Below, piece after piece: positions 35,562-46,162 of a DNA stretch of 64,000 nt. The stretch is taken from NCBI RefSeq assembly GCF_011046735.1, contig NZ_CP049258.1, forward strand, positions 620,001 to 684,000, written 5' to 3'. The notes under the pieces are model-generated. The model was not told where the DNA came from. It worked only from the letters and a program-made list of their open reading frames with translations, and searched no databases. Made by a program: the position numbers and the translations under genes. Each line of letters begins with the position of its first letter. Within the stretch, counting starts at the first letter, position 1. Source of the DNA: Nordella sp. HKS 07. GTDB lineage: Bacteria > Pseudomonadota > Alphaproteobacteria > Rhizobiales > Aestuariivirgaceae.

Positions 35562-37259
35562 CTATGCCAGGATCATCGCGAAGTACCCGAAAACGGTCAA
35601 CAAGACGCCCGACACGGCATAGGCCACAGGGAAGCCAATCCATGGTACATTGCTCTTGATCTCAACGGCGGCTTCTCGGCAGGGGCCGGAGTGGCTACGG
35701 GCGCCGGCAACGCCGCCCATCAACACAGCCGGGTTGATCTTGAAGACATGATAGCCCAGTGCCCATACGATGACCGGCGGGATCGAGCAGGCAATGAAGC
35801 CGATGATAAAGATCTTCAGCGCCAGTATGCCGGTGAGCTGCGTCAGCAACGAGTTGCCGGCATTGATCCCGACGATCGCTACAAAGACGATGAGGCCAAG
35901 GTCTTCAAGGATGTTGCGGGCCGCATTCGGCGTGTTGCCGAAGAAGCGGAGCCGCGAGGCCATCGACGACACGATCACACCCGATACCAGCAGGCCACCG
36001 GCATTGCCGAGTCCGATGGAGGCACCGAAGGCCGGGAACTGAATGGCGCCGATGAGAAAGCCGAGGATCATACCGAGCGCCAGCGTGAGCAGGTCGGTTG
36101 CCGTGCTCGGCCGCACAACCCGTCCGAACAGCGACCCCACGCGGCTGACGGCATCTTTGAGGCCGACCACCGACAGGATATCCATGCGCTGCAGCTTGGT
36201 ATTCGTTCCGATCGGGATATTGACGCCGCCACGCTCCAGCTTGACCAGCTGGATCTGGTCCACATCCGGCAGGGCCCGCAGTTCGGCTTGCGACAGTTTC
36301 AGCATATCCTTGTTGGTGACGACAATCTCAGCCGCGTCGAGCGGAATGTCGAGCGCCGTCTTGTCTGAGACTTCCTGACCGATGAGCCCCATCTTCTCGG
36401 TCATCAACTCGCGGCGGCCACCAAGCGCGATGATGTCGTTGGCCGCGAGCTTGAGTTCCGGCGAGACCTGGAGGGGGTGGCCATCCCGCACGACATTGAC
36501 CACGCGATACTCCGGGTGCGCCCTCAGCAATTCTCCGATGGTCTTACCGATCCAGGTCTTGTTCTCCAGCCGATAGGCGCGCAGGCCGCCGGTCGTCCAG
36601 CCGCTGAGCGTCGGCGTGTCGCCACTCGCCACACCGAACTTCTTTTCGTACTCTCTGGCGCTCGCTTCGGCGTCGACGCCCCACCATTTCGGCAGGTACT
36701 TGGTGATCAAGATGATGCCTACGGTACCCCAGATATAGGTGATGCCGTAAGAAAGCGCGATCATCGAGCTGACCTGCTCCGGCGATGTACCTGCGGGCAG
36801 CGTGAGCACGCCGGCGTTCACCGCTTCTTCGGCAGAGCCGATGGCAGCAGACATGGTTTGCGAACCAGCAAGTATGCCACCTGCGGCGCCAGGCGGAAGA
36901 TCCATGAAGCGGACGCCAACCACAACGAGCAAGAGGCCGACGACGCAGCTGACGATCGCCAGTAAAGTGAACTTCAGGCCATCGCCGCCGAGGCTGTTGA
37001 CGAAGGATGGCCCCACACGGAGACCAACCCCATACATGAAGAGATAGTAGAACATCGATTTTGTGAAGTTGTTGAGTTCAAGCTTCACGCCATAAGCCGA
37101 ACCCCAGACGGCCAGGCCGCAGCCGACGATGATCGCCGCCGCGACCATGCCGAGACCATAGCCGCCGATAGTCTGGCGCCCGATCCACACCGCCAATCCA
37201 ACGGTCAGAAACAGCAAAATGAAGGGATTGTTGCCCAGCCACTGGAAAAAACCCAACAT
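35562..37259 (-). CDS. aspT: AspT-type amino-acid exchanger (AAE family)
   Basis: 565 residues. Two membrane halves each begin with an AspT/YidE duplication domain, separated by two RCK-C (TrkA-C) domains around residues 200-370 (RLENKTWIGKTIGEL, DIIALGGRRELM). Signature loops GGILAGSQTMSAAIG and GGVAGARSHSG lie in the halves. The founder swaps aspartate for alanine during decarboxylation and so makes a proton gradient. It lies 24 bases behind the decarboxylase, implying that the exchanger imports its substrate and exports its product. Substrate assignment is inferred. Confidence 0.85.
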   Translation of the reverse strand: MLGFFQWLGNNPFILLFLTVGLAVWIGRQTIGGYGLGMVAAAIIVGCGLAVWGSAYGVKLELNNFTKSMFYYLFMYGVGLRVGPSFVNSLGGDGLKFTLLAIVSCVVGLLLVVVGVRFMDLPPGAAGGILAGSQTMSAAIGSAEEAVNAGVLTLPAGTSPEQVSSMIALSYGITYIWGTVGIILITKYLPKWWGVDAEASAREYEKKFGVASGDTPTLSGWTTGGLRAYRLENKTWIGKTIGELLRAHPEYRVVNVVRDGHPLQVSPELKLAANDIIALGGRRELMTEKMGLIGQEVSDKTALDIPLDAAEIVVTNKDMLKLSQAELRALPDVDQIQLVKLERGGVNIPIGTNTKLQRMDILSVVGLKDAVSRVGSLFGRVVRPSTATDLLTLALGMILGFLIGAIQFPAFGASIGLGNAGGLLVSGVIVSSMASRLRFFGNTPNAARNILEDLGLIVFVAIVGINAGNSLLTQLTGILALKIFIIGFIACSIPPVIVWALGYHVFKINPAVLMGGVAGARSHSGPCREAAVEIKSNVPWIGFPVAYAVSGVLLTVFGYFAMILA

Positions 37260-37283
37260 ATTCGCGCCTCCCCAAGCTCGCTC

Positions 37284-40001
37284 CTATTGTGCGGCTCTCG
37301 ATGCAGCGGACTTGCCGCGCAGCTTTTCCGGCCTGATCAGTTTCAGCCCCTTCGCGGATTCGTATCCATGAATCTCCTTGACGTCGAGCTTGCGCATGAA
37401 GCCGATCGCGTCTTGCGTCAGGACCTGGCCGGGTACCATGATCGGGAAGCCCGGCGGATACGGAATAACGAAGTTTGCCGAAACCAGATCCGGACCTTTT
37501 TCCAGCCGCTTGTTGATTTCGGGACTGTTCAGCGGAATGTACTCGCACGACGATTCGTCATAGGCCATGAAGAAAGCGGTCCGCATGTCGCCTTCGTTCG
37601 TATGCTTGCCGGCATTGCCCCTGAACGCGTCATGGAAGCGGCTGAAGTTCGGAAGATCGGGCACGTCATGCATTAGACTCTTGGTTCGCGCCGCAAAACC
37701 CTTGCGCTCGCCCTCGCCGCCGGTCGCGAAACGTTCCTCGATCTCGCCGCAAATCTCGACGAGAACGCGAACGAGATGGGCAATGTCACTGCGGGTATTG
37801 TTGATGTTCGATTGCAGCAATACGGAATTGCGCGATGTCTTGTTGACCTGGATGTTGAAACGGCTTGCCAGCAGGCTCTTGAATTGAGTTCCGTCAAAGC
37901 CGGCGTTTCCGCACACAAGGGTCATGCGCGTCGGATCGAGATAGAACTCGTCCTCGCGCATCGCCTTGACGATATCGCCCCACGTCGTACCCGGCACCAG
38001 ATAATCGACGAAACCAGACTGGCGGAACGCCTCGGGAATCAATTCGTCGGCGCCGAGCACCTTGAAGTACTTCGAGATCACGGGATGCGAGTTGACAATC
38101 GCCCTGATCTTCAAGGCAACGGAGATCGCGTTCATGACCAGGCCATAGCCTTCGAGCTCCATCTGGCGCCGCGCCACATCAAGGCTTGCGATCAACTGCT
38201 GGTTAGGGCTGGTCGAAGCATGGGTGAATATGGCCTCGTGGAACTGGCTTTCCACGGATCCGAAGTCGACGTCCTTAACCAGCACCATGGAACCCTGCCG
38301 TATGGCCGACATGGACTTGTGGGTGGAATTGGTCTGATAGACGCGCAAACGCACCTTGCGCGGATCGGGAACAAGCCGCGTTGTCATCAGCTTTTCGCGC
38401 GACGGTTTTGGCCCCAGATCCTTCTGCTGTTTTTCATAGGCTGCGACCGAGGCGGGATCCTGCAGCCAGCTTTCGATGGCGGCTGCGGCGCCCATGCCGG
38501 TCCGCGGCCTGAGGAAGGGCGACCAGCGCGCGAAGCCCGACCATGCTTCATCCCAAAGGAAGATCAGATCCGGCTTTATGGCGAGGCACTCCTCCATCAC
38601 CCGCCGCGTATTGTACATATGGCCGTCGAAGGTGCAGTTGGTGAGATCGAGAAGACGGAGGCGGTCGAGGCGGCCCTCGTCACGCAGATCCAGCAGCGCC
38701 TTCTTGATGGACTGCAGCGGCACCGCGCCATACATCGAATACTGAGTGAGCGGAAACGCCTCAACATAAAGCGGTTGACCACCGTTGAGCACCAGGCCGT
38801 AATGGTGTGACTTGTGACAATTGCGGTCGACAATGACGATATCGCCGGGAGCGACCAGCGCCTGGACCACCATCTTGTTGCTCGTTGACGTTCCATTGGT
38901 CACAAAGAACACGTGATCGGCGCCAAAGGCGCGCGCCGCCATGTCCTGGGCTTTCTTGATGTTGCCCGTCGGCTCAAGAAGGCTGTCGAGGCCTCCCGTG
39001 GTGGCGCTGCTCTCGGCCAGAAACAGATTGATGCCGTAGAACTCGCCCATGTCGCGAATCCATTCCGATTGGAACACCGATTTGCCGCGGGCGATCGGCA
39101 AAGCGTGAAATGTGCCGATCGGGCGCTGCGCATAACGCTTCAGATTGTCGAAGAACGGTGTTTCAAAGCGCTTCTGAATTCCCTCCAGAACCGCGAGGTG
39201 AAGCTCCAGCAGCTCTTCCACGGCATAGAAAATCCGCGTAGCGCAGGCGGCCGCGGGATCGGAAGCGAGTTTCTCGACGGCGCGGTCGGTGGTCACATAG
39301 ATGTCGAGGTCCGGACGGAGATTCTTCAGGATGCCTGCAAGCCTCAAAGCGGAAGCGTCTGCCGCCAGGGCACCCATCGTCTGGTCAAGGATGCGGCGCA
39401 ATACCGGCGCGTCGTGGCTTGATCTGAAGGGCACGCCTTCTGCGACGATGACGGCAAGAATCTGCGGGTTAACAATGGCCGCACAGAGCGCGTCCTCAAA
39501 GCTTCCGACGATGACCGGTTCGTAGATGAAAGAATCCTCGACCCGCCGCAGCCGACGGAATTCCGCGCTGAGGGCGGCCCAGCGCGAAGCGGGTTGCGGA
39601 GTCACGAGCAATACCTCGAAATAGGGCCGCCGCGCATCGCGTCCTGCGATCACGCTCGGCAGCAATTCGGGCAACGCATCGGCGCTCTCTGACGCCTGAT
39701 CTGTTTCGGCCTGATGCGAATAGGACTTCGTTAGAATCGCATTAGAAAATCGGCTTATCAGTTCAGCGGTGGCGCCAGCATCGCCAGCGGCAATCTTCTC
39801 ACGCAGGCGGCTCATCAGCCGAACGCCAGGATAGGCATGAAACTCTTCGAGGGTGGAGATCTCGCCCAAGCTATCCTCGACCGCAGCGCGGCTGCCATTG
39901 CCAGAGACCCACTTCTGGGCGGCCGTGAGCGTGTCACGCCAGCGATCCGAACGGGCTGACTGCATGGCGAAGAAATTGTCGATCCGATCAGGGGCGGCCA
40001 T
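37284..40001 (-). CDS. PLP-dependent Orn/Lys/Arg-type decarboxylase
   Basis: 905 residues, in the size range of the large acid-induced decarboxylases plus an extended N-terminus (receiver-like wing). The PLP domain shows VTNGTSTSNKMVVQAL, DRNCHKSHHYGLVL with the ring-stacking His, DEAWSGFARW, and the Schiff-base Lys562 in NSTHKSMSA. A C-terminal Orn/Lys/Arg-C domain ends the chain. Such enzymes release CO2 from a basic or acidic amino acid and consume a proton. The adjacent AspT and GltS genes hint at an acidic substrate (aspartate or glutamate), but the fold family usually uses basic ones. Intact. Confidence 0.85.
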   Translation of the reverse strand: MAAPDRIDNFFAMQSARSDRWRDTLTAAQKWVSGNGSRAAVEDSLGEISTLEEFHAYPGVRLMSRLREKIAAGDAGATAELISRFSNAILTKSYSHQAETDQASESADALPELLPSVIAGRDARRPYFEVLLVTPQPASRWAALSAEFRRLRRVEDSFIYEPVIVGSFEDALCAAIVNPQILAVIVAEGVPFRSSHDAPVLRRILDQTMGALAADASALRLAGILKNLRPDLDIYVTTDRAVEKLASDPAAACATRIFYAVEELLELHLAVLEGIQKRFETPFFDNLKRYAQRPIGTFHALPIARGKSVFQSEWIRDMGEFYGINLFLAESSATTGGLDSLLEPTGNIKKAQDMAARAFGADHVFFVTNGTSTSNKMVVQALVAPGDIVIVDRNCHKSHHYGLVLNGGQPLYVEAFPLTQYSMYGAVPLQSIKKALLDLRDEGRLDRLRLLDLTNCTFDGHMYNTRRVMEECLAIKPDLIFLWDEAWSGFARWSPFLRPRTGMGAAAAIESWLQDPASVAAYEKQQKDLGPKPSREKLMTTRLVPDPRKVRLRVYQTNSTHKSMSAIRQGSMVLVKDVDFGSVESQFHEAIFTHASTSPNQQLIASLDVARRQMELEGYGLVMNAISVALKIRAIVNSHPVISKYFKVLGADELIPEAFRQSGFVDYLVPGTTWGDIVKAMREDEFYLDPTRMTLVCGNAGFDGTQFKSLLASRFNIQVNKTSRNSVLLQSNINNTRSDIAHLVRVLVEICGEIEERFATGGEGERKGFAARTKSLMHDVPDLPNFSRFHDAFRGNAGKHTNEGDMRTAFFMAYDESSCEYIPLNSPEINKRLEKGPDLVSANFVIPYPPGFPIMVPGQVLTQDAIGFMRKLDVKEIHGYESAKGLKLIRPEKLRGKSAASRAAQ

Positions 40002-40407
40002 TGCAGTACCCTCCAGGCTCTGAGCAATCTACTGTTATCAACCCGCGCTTCGCGGCTCATACCGACAGTGGTGCGAACTTTTTTCGCCATGGTGCAATGA
40101 ACGGACACGCATATCCGGCCGACATTGCTGAACCGACCCTAAGTGAATCTTATCGGACAACTGTCGATTGCGCAACGTTGGCATTACGTGCACCTCGAGC
40201 GATTGCCGGAAACGCTCGTGATCTATGGCAAACGACTGCCCGGCAATTTTCCTCCCGGCAGGCGGCTGTCCGGCATCGAACTCGCCGGCAAGGCTCTGTG
40301 CGGCACCCGCCGCTCCGGCCAGCGCCGCGAAGATGCGGTTGCACACGCCCTGCGGCTTCAGCGGATGAACCGGTTGTACAGCGTCTTGTGTGTCATCGAC
40401 GCGCGCC

Positions 40408-40726
40408 TGTTCCTGATGGTGACATACGTAATCAAGAAGGCCGTTCACGATTGGAACGATGAGCGTGCCGCTGTCATAATGAGAAATTGCCGCAAAGCCA
40501 TGCAGCCAAACGGGAAGGTGCTCCTGGCCGAGACGCTTGTGCCGTCGGGCGAGGAACCCGACCGCATCAAGAGTATCGACGTGGTCATGCTCGCCGTCAC
40601 CGGCCGCCTGGAGAGGACGTAGGCACAGTTTGCAAGCCTGTTCGACGCCGCCGGGCTACGGCTTGAACGAGTGATTCAGACCAGAGGACCCACTTCCATT
40701 CTTGAGGCGTCTCCGGCCTACGGATG
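40408..40726 (+). pseudogene. O-methyltransferase C-terminal fragment
   Basis: Encodes KKAVHDWNDERAAVIMRNCR, QPNGKVLLAETLVP and, after an in-frame TAG at 40621, AQFASLFDAAGLRLERVI and SILEASPA. This is the SAM-binding C-terminal part of a family-2 O-methyltransferase. The N-terminal half is missing. Confidence 0.6.
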
Positions 40727-41047
40727 AAGGTCTCCCCGAGCGAGTTTAATGGGTATTGAGCCTGGTACCTGGCTAGCTTGCTTAAGCCGTAGGCGAAAAC
40801 GGAACGCTGCGGGGACGCACTCGTCCGACCGGACAAGGTGTATTGCAGACCCTGATCGCTCGCTCATGAACTTGTGCCGTTTCGGCTTTTCGGCGCTTTT
40901 TTGGGTGTTCTGTTTGCGGTGTTTTTTGCTATGGTTCCCGCTAGCCCGGGACAACCGGACCCCATCGCCGAGCCCCCCGCCGGAAAAGGTAGACCAGCTT
41001 ATCAAACTTGCTCGCCGATCCCTCGGCATCACGCTTGGAGGTAAGTG

Positions 41048-42059
41048 ATGAACACAAGGCAAATCGTTCGCTGGTCGCGCATAGCGGCCCTCGCGACACT
41101 CGTTAGCGCGCTGTCATTCGCGGCGCAGGCACAGGACTATCAAGCCGCGGTGAATGCGGCGCTGGCCAAGTACAAGGATCTCAAGGAAGGCAAGAACGCC
41201 GACTACATTCCCGCGTTAGCAAAAGTGGACTCGAATATCTACGGTATCGCCTTGGTCACCGTGGACGGCAAGGTGTATAGCGCCGGCGATCTCACCTCGG
41301 AAGTTTCAATCCAGTCGATCTCCAAGGTCTTTACAATGGCAAAGGTGATGGAGGAACAGGGACCCGAAGCTATCGCCAACAACATGGGCGTGGATGCGAC
41401 CGGACAAGCCTTCAATTCCATCGAAGCGGTTGAGCAATACAAGGGCTCGGAAATGAATGCCATGGTAAACCCCGGAGCCATCACGGCGACGAGCATGGTG
41501 TCCGGAAAATCGCGGGACGAAATTTGGAACAAGATTCTGAACTTCCATAGTGATTTCGCCGGTCGACCGCTCAAAGTCAATCAAGAGGTCTTTAAATCCG
41601 AAGCCGAGACCAATCAACGCAACCAAGCCATCGGCCGCCTGATGTACGCGTATGGACACATCAAGGCTAATCCGGATCAAGCCACCGACATCTACACCGA
41701 GCAGTGTTCCATCAGCGTAAACGTTAAGGATTTGGCGACGATGGCGGCGACGCTGGCCAATGGCGGTAAGAATCCGGTAACGGGCAAGCAAGTCATGAAA
41801 GCCGAAAACGTTCCCGAAGTGTTGGCGGTCATGGCCACTGCCGGACTGTACGACGATTCCGGCAAGTGGTTGTTCCGCACCGGCCTGCCCGCCAAGAGCG
41901 GCGTCGGCGGCGGCATCATCGCCGTCTCGCCGGGCAAGTTCGGCATCGCCGTGATCTCCCCCGCCGCTCGATGCCGCCGGCAACAGCGTCAAAGCCCAAA
42001 ATGCCATCGCTGACATTTCTAACGCCGTCGGCGGCAATCCCTACGCGCCGAAGAAATAG
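41048..42059 (+). pseudogene. glsA: Periplasmic glutaminase (GlsA type), frameshifted near the end
   Basis: Signal peptide (LATLVSALSFAAQAQ), then a serine beta-lactamase-fold glutaminase with the S-x-x-K catalytic motif in SIQSISKVF and conserved NPGAITATSMV, NQAIGRLMYAYG and SGVGGGIIAVSPGKFG. It should hydrolyse glutamine to glutamate and ammonia. At a C5 run near 41950 one extra base shifts the frame; the family ending PLDAAGNSVKAQ continues in the next frame to TAG 42057. About 34 residues are replaced in the product, so activity is uncertain. ATG 41048 follows GGAGG. Most family members are cytosolic, so the signal peptide is notable. Confidence 0.75.
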
Positions 42060-42136
42060 CTACCGGCTGAGGATGGACCGACATAAGACCCATGGATGGT
42101 CCCGGCAAGACAGCGCGCGTCGCTGACTTGCCGGTG

Positions 42137-42768
42137 TTAGCGCAAAAGCGCCTCATCGCGCTTGAGGAATTCGCGTATGTGTCCAAGCAATTCGCAATCG
42201 CGGATCGTAATGTCAACGGCGGTCGTCATGTCCTTGCATCCCGTCCGTCGCGACCCCTTTTTGCAACAGAGCGTCCAAGCAGAGCCGTCGCCGGGTCTAT
42301 CAGCAGCCTCGACGTTGGCGTGCCACAACGATCCAGAGAATGTGAACATATCGCCTTTGGTATAGCTACGGCCTGTTTGCCACGTGCCAGCATAACGGGG
42401 CGTGGACTGCTTCTCGATCTCGGCGAGACGCTCCTCGATGTTCACGGTGTACAGCCCGTCAGTCTCTCGGTAGATCCGGACGTGCTCTTCCAGCCAGTTG
42501 CACCATTGTCGTCCACATTGGGGTCGCCCATGAAAAGGGGACCTATCGGCTTCTTGTATCAGGGCGATTACGTCCTCTTTCGGAGCATGCTCGTCAGGGA
42601 ACTTGGGAAGGTCAATCTGCGAGGCGACTGATGCAGCTTGAACCCTCTCGCCCTTGCGTCCCGCAGGCGTTCCGCGAACGTGTTGCGGCTGATGCCGAGC
42701 GCCACTGGCTCGATGCCGTGAAGGCCATAAAGGTCAATCCTGTCTCTCCTGAAGCTTGAGCGGGTCAC
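42137..42768 (-). pseudogene. Prophage fossil: HTH/phosphoesterase-type protein joined to a tail-type domain
   Basis: The start encodes an HTH (EPVALGISRNTFAERLRDAR), followed by FMGDPNVDDNG and, after a frameshift, EEHVRIYRETDGLYTVNI, as in a phage metallophosphoesterase-like family. The end (MNIEERLAEIEK, YAGTWQTGRSYTKGDMFTF, GSLWHANVEAADRPGDGSAW) is a carbohydrate-binding-like module common in phage proteins. The pieces are fused and broken. Confidence 0.5.
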
Positions 42769-43245
42769 AGGGCGACTTGACCACCGTCATCAGATTGCCA
42801 TTCTCCGTACGGCCTGACTGCGCGGCGACCCAATTGGCGGTGACCTGCTGGATAACGGAGATGAAGAGGGCCGTGGTGATCCCGAACATCATCAGACCGT
42901 TGGCAGCCTGAAGCGGCCCAAGCGGCCGCATTTGGCCATCCAGTACAACGTCACCATAACCGAGCGAAGTGAAGGTCACGCCCGAAAAATACACCGCCGT
43001 TTCAAAGTCCGCAAATGCACCTAGCAGTCTGTATAGCAATGCCCAAAACGCAACCTGGACGTTGCGCCGATCATTAGCACTACCATCAGAATCGAGAATT
43101 GCAGGAAACTCCTGCGCAGCGGCTTAGGGCCAAGCGGTTGCCGGGAGGCCTGGGCGAAGTAACGGGCGGCGAACACGGATGCCAGCACTTGAAGTGCTAG
43201 GCATGTCAATATCGCCAGCAAGCCGAGAGCAATAACCGCGATCAT
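42734..43245 (-). pseudogene. Potassium-type ion channel, frameshifted
   Basis: The first part (from 43245) holds one helix and the start of a second. The frame is lost near 43050 by a missing base, and the other frame continues WALLYRLLGAFADFETAVYF, pore helix and filter TFTSLGYGDVV, then a last helix. The repaired protein, about 170 residues, would be a small two- or three-helix channel related to the intact one at 45725. It overlaps the AI-2E-family gene by four bases. Confidence 0.65.
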
Positions 43246-44348
43246 GGCGGCGGATCGTCAGTCCGCGGACTGCCCTCAATGGGGTCGTACCGCAGCCACT
43301 CAATGAGCAGTACGTAACCAACGGCCAGGAGCACAGGGCCCACAAACAGGCCGAGAAGCCCGTCAGCGATCATGCCGCCAATCACACCAATGAGAATGAC
43401 CGGCATTGGAACTTCAAGTCCGCGGCCGAGCATCAATGGCTTAAGGAGGTTGTCGCTGAGCCCAGCAATGATGGTCCAGATCGAAAAGATGATCGCTGGC
43501 GTGGTCGCTTCCGTCGCAAGAACATAGGCTATGACAGGTAGTGTTACCAGCACCGCCGGCACCTGCACGATGGCAAACAATAGCACCACGAGCGTTAAAA
43601 CTCCGGCTGATGAAAGACCTATGGCGAAAAAGCCTGCCCCGATCAGCAGCGACTGGATGACCGCTACGCCGACTACGCCGACTGCCACACCTCGGATCGT
43701 AGCGGCGGTCATCGCAACCAGCCGGGGGCCTTGTGCCTTGCTGCCGGTGATACGTTCCAACAGGCGACTGGCGAATTCGGTGGCGCTGTCGCCATAGGCT
43801 ATGAGCACGGCAGCGACTGCGAACGAAAGTACGAACGACAGTTGACCGGCGGCCAAACCGCCCGCGAACGACGCCAGCGATGATGCAATCCCACTGAGCA
43901 TCTTGCCGTACTTGGCAAGCGCCGCCGGCATGTTTGTCGCGACGAGCGCCCATATCTCGGTCAGTTTCTGGCCGACCAGCGGCAGGTCGGCAAGCCGTGG
44001 AGGCGGCGGCGGCACCGTCAGGCGGCTGTCGTGCAAGCCTGAGACGAACTCAAGTATAGAAGACCCAAGTGACGTCACCACCATGACCAACGGTACCAGC
44101 ATCAGCACGACGCTGACCAACCCAATTAACGTCGCCGACCAGCGATTGCCGACGCGGACGACTAAGCGTTGGTGCACCGGATAGAGCATCACCGCGAGGA
44201 TCACCGACCAGAGCAGGATGCTAGTAAAGGGCAATATTATGCGGCTACAGGCAAAGATCAGTAAGCCCACGAGTCCGATCTGAAGCGCGGCATCGAGCAT
44301 TCTCAATAGCGACGGCGCGCGCTCAGGGGGTGTCACGTTCGGGTCCAT
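43242..44348 (-). CDS. AI-2E/PerM-family membrane transporter
   Basis: 368 residues with about seven to eight helices and the family blocks FTSILLWSVILAVMLYPVHQ, IQSLLIGAGFFAIGLSSAG and DGLLGLFVGPVLLAVGYVLL. Family members have been linked to autoinducer-2 export and to sodium/proton exchange; the substrate here is unknown. Its stop overlaps the start of the broken channel gene, so the two formed an operon. Intact. Confidence 0.85.
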   Translation of the reverse strand: MDPNVTPPERAPSLLRMLDAALQIGLVGLLIFACSRIILPFTSILLWSVILAVMLYPVHQRLVVRVGNRWSATLIGLVSVVLMLVPLVMVVTSLGSSILEFVSGLHDSRLTVPPPPPRLADLPLVGQKLTEIWALVATNMPAALAKYGKMLSGIASSLASFAGGLAAGQLSFVLSFAVAAVLIAYGDSATEFASRLLERITGSKAQGPRLVAMTAATIRGVAVGVVGVAVIQSLLIGAGFFAIGLSSAGVLTLVVLLFAIVQVPAVLVTLPVIAYVLATEATTPAIIFSIWTIIAGLSDNLLKPLMLGRGLEVPMPVILIGVIGGMIADGLLGLFVGPVLLAVGYVLLIEWLRYDPIEGSPRTDDPPP

Positions 44349-45110
44349 TATTGCTGCCCCTTCCCAGCTAATCTGGATTTCCCAGGTAGCTCCGTGCTCC
44401 GGCTGACTATTTACCTGTTTCGGCCTTCCTGCAAGACAGACGCAAAAATGCTCGCTGGCCGCGCGCCTCGGACAGACCCTTGGGGCTGCTTCGCATTCGG
44501 CATCCGCCTTCGGTCTCGAAGGGAGACCCGGTAGGATAGATGGTAGGACACGGTTAATCTGAAAACATAAAACTAAGTAAATTCAGAAATATAGTATCAA
44601 TTATGGCGGCGGCCGAGCCGGCCGCACCTGGCGGCTGAGCAACGGAACAGTGACGGGCCGGCAGTGCGGCAATGAAATTTGTTGAGCATCCAGCCGGACG
44701 CCCTGAGCATCTGATGTATTCAGGGCAAAGCGGAGATGCTTCTTAGTCCGAGTAATTGAACACGCGGGCGAGGCAGTTCGGAGCCTTGAAAACGCGGTAG
44801 AATCGCGATTGTCGCGGCTGTGGAGACAGCGACCATCGCTGTGCGGCCGGGACGGAATGGCCGGAGCTGCTGGATAGCCTGCCGTTCAAGCCCTCTCAGG
44901 TGTATCATCGGGCCGAGCGGGTTTACATGCGCCTTGCCTTGTCTCCCTTGGCATTTGAGGGAGAATAGGCGTCGGTCGTGAGGCTGAACATAGTGGCCAA
45001 CGTCAACACAGTGCAAAATCAAGGATTGCGCTTCCCTGCAGACGCGGCGGGTTTTCGCATCCGCCTACTCCGCCCGATTTCGATCGCGACCGGCGCCAAG
45101 AACACCTGCC
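44349..45110. other. Intergenic stretch without a supported gene
   Basis: Only short frames without recognisable domains. It lies between the AI-2E-type gene and a binding-protein fragment and may contain the promoter of the AI-2E/channel operon near 44349-44580. Confidence 0.4.
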
Positions 45111-45448
45111 GACGTCTACTTTACGACGCACATGGCGATGAGTACGGACATTCCCCTGGTCGCCAAATTAATCGACGCCTACCAGGCCGAATACGGTGTC
45201 CCGCCGGAGAACGCCTTTGCCGGCCTCGGGTACGATTCGGTAAGCCTGATGCTCTAGGTAATGAACAAGGCGACGGATCTGAGTTCGAGGGCGATCAACG
45301 GCGCCATCTTCACGATCACCAGCTTGGTCGGCGTAACCGGAATGCAGACTTCTCGAACAAATCCCGCGCGCCGGACAAGGAAGTGACCATAATCGCCGTC
45401 AAGGACGGCAAGTTCGTACCGATCGGCAACCGCAAGCCGGCGGCCTGA
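45111..45448 (+). pseudogene. Fragment of a branched-chain-amino-acid-type binding protein
   Basis: Encodes DVYFTTHMAMSTDIPLVAKL, IDAYQAEYGVPPENAFAGLG, YDSVSLML, stop, then KATDLSSRAINGAIFTIT and, one frame on, KEVTIIAVKDGKFVPI. This is the last third of a LivK-type periplasmic ABC-transporter binding protein with one nonsense codon and one frameshift. Confidence 0.65.
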
Positions 45449-45724
45449 ATGATGTGAGGGTCTGCACGCCTGCGACTTCCGGCGAGACGCAGAGGACGCC
45501 GCCGTCGCCGAAAGCCATGGCTGCTGGTCGAGCAGGTCTCGATCAGGCGCCGGACTCCGCATTGAAGCGGCGGAAACGCCAAGGAACCGTGCCAGGATGA
45601 TGCCCTGCGCACGCCTCATACGGACCCAAGCATCCGAATACTTGGCTGTTTTTCAATCGTCGCGGGTTGGCTCAGACAAGAAGCGCGTCCACAGGGTCAG
45701 GCACAAGAGTAAGGGAGAGCCTTC

Positions 45725-46162
45725 ATGCTGATCCAGTTCATCGTCGCAGCCGGTCTGATTGCGGTTACTGTCGCTATCCAGGCGGCATTCATGTCTAGCG
45801 GTATACATGCATTTAAGTGGGCCGAAGAGCACCGGCCCACAGTCATCGCTCAAAGGTCGATGATCGTGACAGTGATCTGGGTTGTGTTCCTGATGATCCC
45901 GATTATTGTTGATGTGGTCGTGTGGGCGGCCTTCTATTATCTGCTGGCTGCGTTCCCGAGTTTTGAGGAATCACTCTATTTTTCGACGGTCACGTTTACC
46001 ACCGTCGGATACGGCGACATCGTTCTTGGCAATGAGTGGCGCCTGTTGGCAACCTCTGAAGCAATGAATGGATGGATCATCTTCGGATGGGCCACAGCAT
46101 TGATAATGGCCGTCGTTCAGCGCGTGTATTTCCGCCCCGATGCGCGTGGAAAAGACGAATGA
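45725..46162 (+). CDS. Small potassium-type ion channel
   Basis: 145 residues. Helix 1 (FIVAAGLIAVTVAIQAAF), helix 2 (VVFLMIPIIVDVVVWAAFYY), pore helix and selectivity filter TFTTVGYGDIV, then a last helix (IIFGWATALIMAVVQRVY). No regulatory RCK domain. It should form a tetrameric cation channel in the inner membrane. A ribosome site (AAGGGAGAG) precedes the ATG. It is the intact relative of the broken channel at 42734. Confidence 0.85.
   Translation: MLIQFIVAAGLIAVTVAIQAAFMSSGIHAFKWAEEHRPTVIAQRSMIVTVIWVVFLMIPIIVDVVVWAAFYYLLAAFPSFEESLYFSTVTFTTVGYGDIVLGNEWRLLATSEAMNGWIIFGWATALIMAVVQRVYFRPDARGKDE

Noticed and set aside
35691-36368. Plus-strand frames inside the AspT gene
   Set aside because: Reverse-strand shadows of a well-defined membrane exchanger.
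34184-40001. Known glutamate decarboxylase acid-resistance system (GadB/GadC)
   Set aside because: The decarboxylase is of the Orn/Lys/Arg type, not GadB, and the transporters are AspT and GltS types, not GadC.
44978-45448. One 156-codon gene
   Set aside because: Only its last part reads as a binding protein; the rest of that fragment lies in another frame, so it is treated as a pseudogene.
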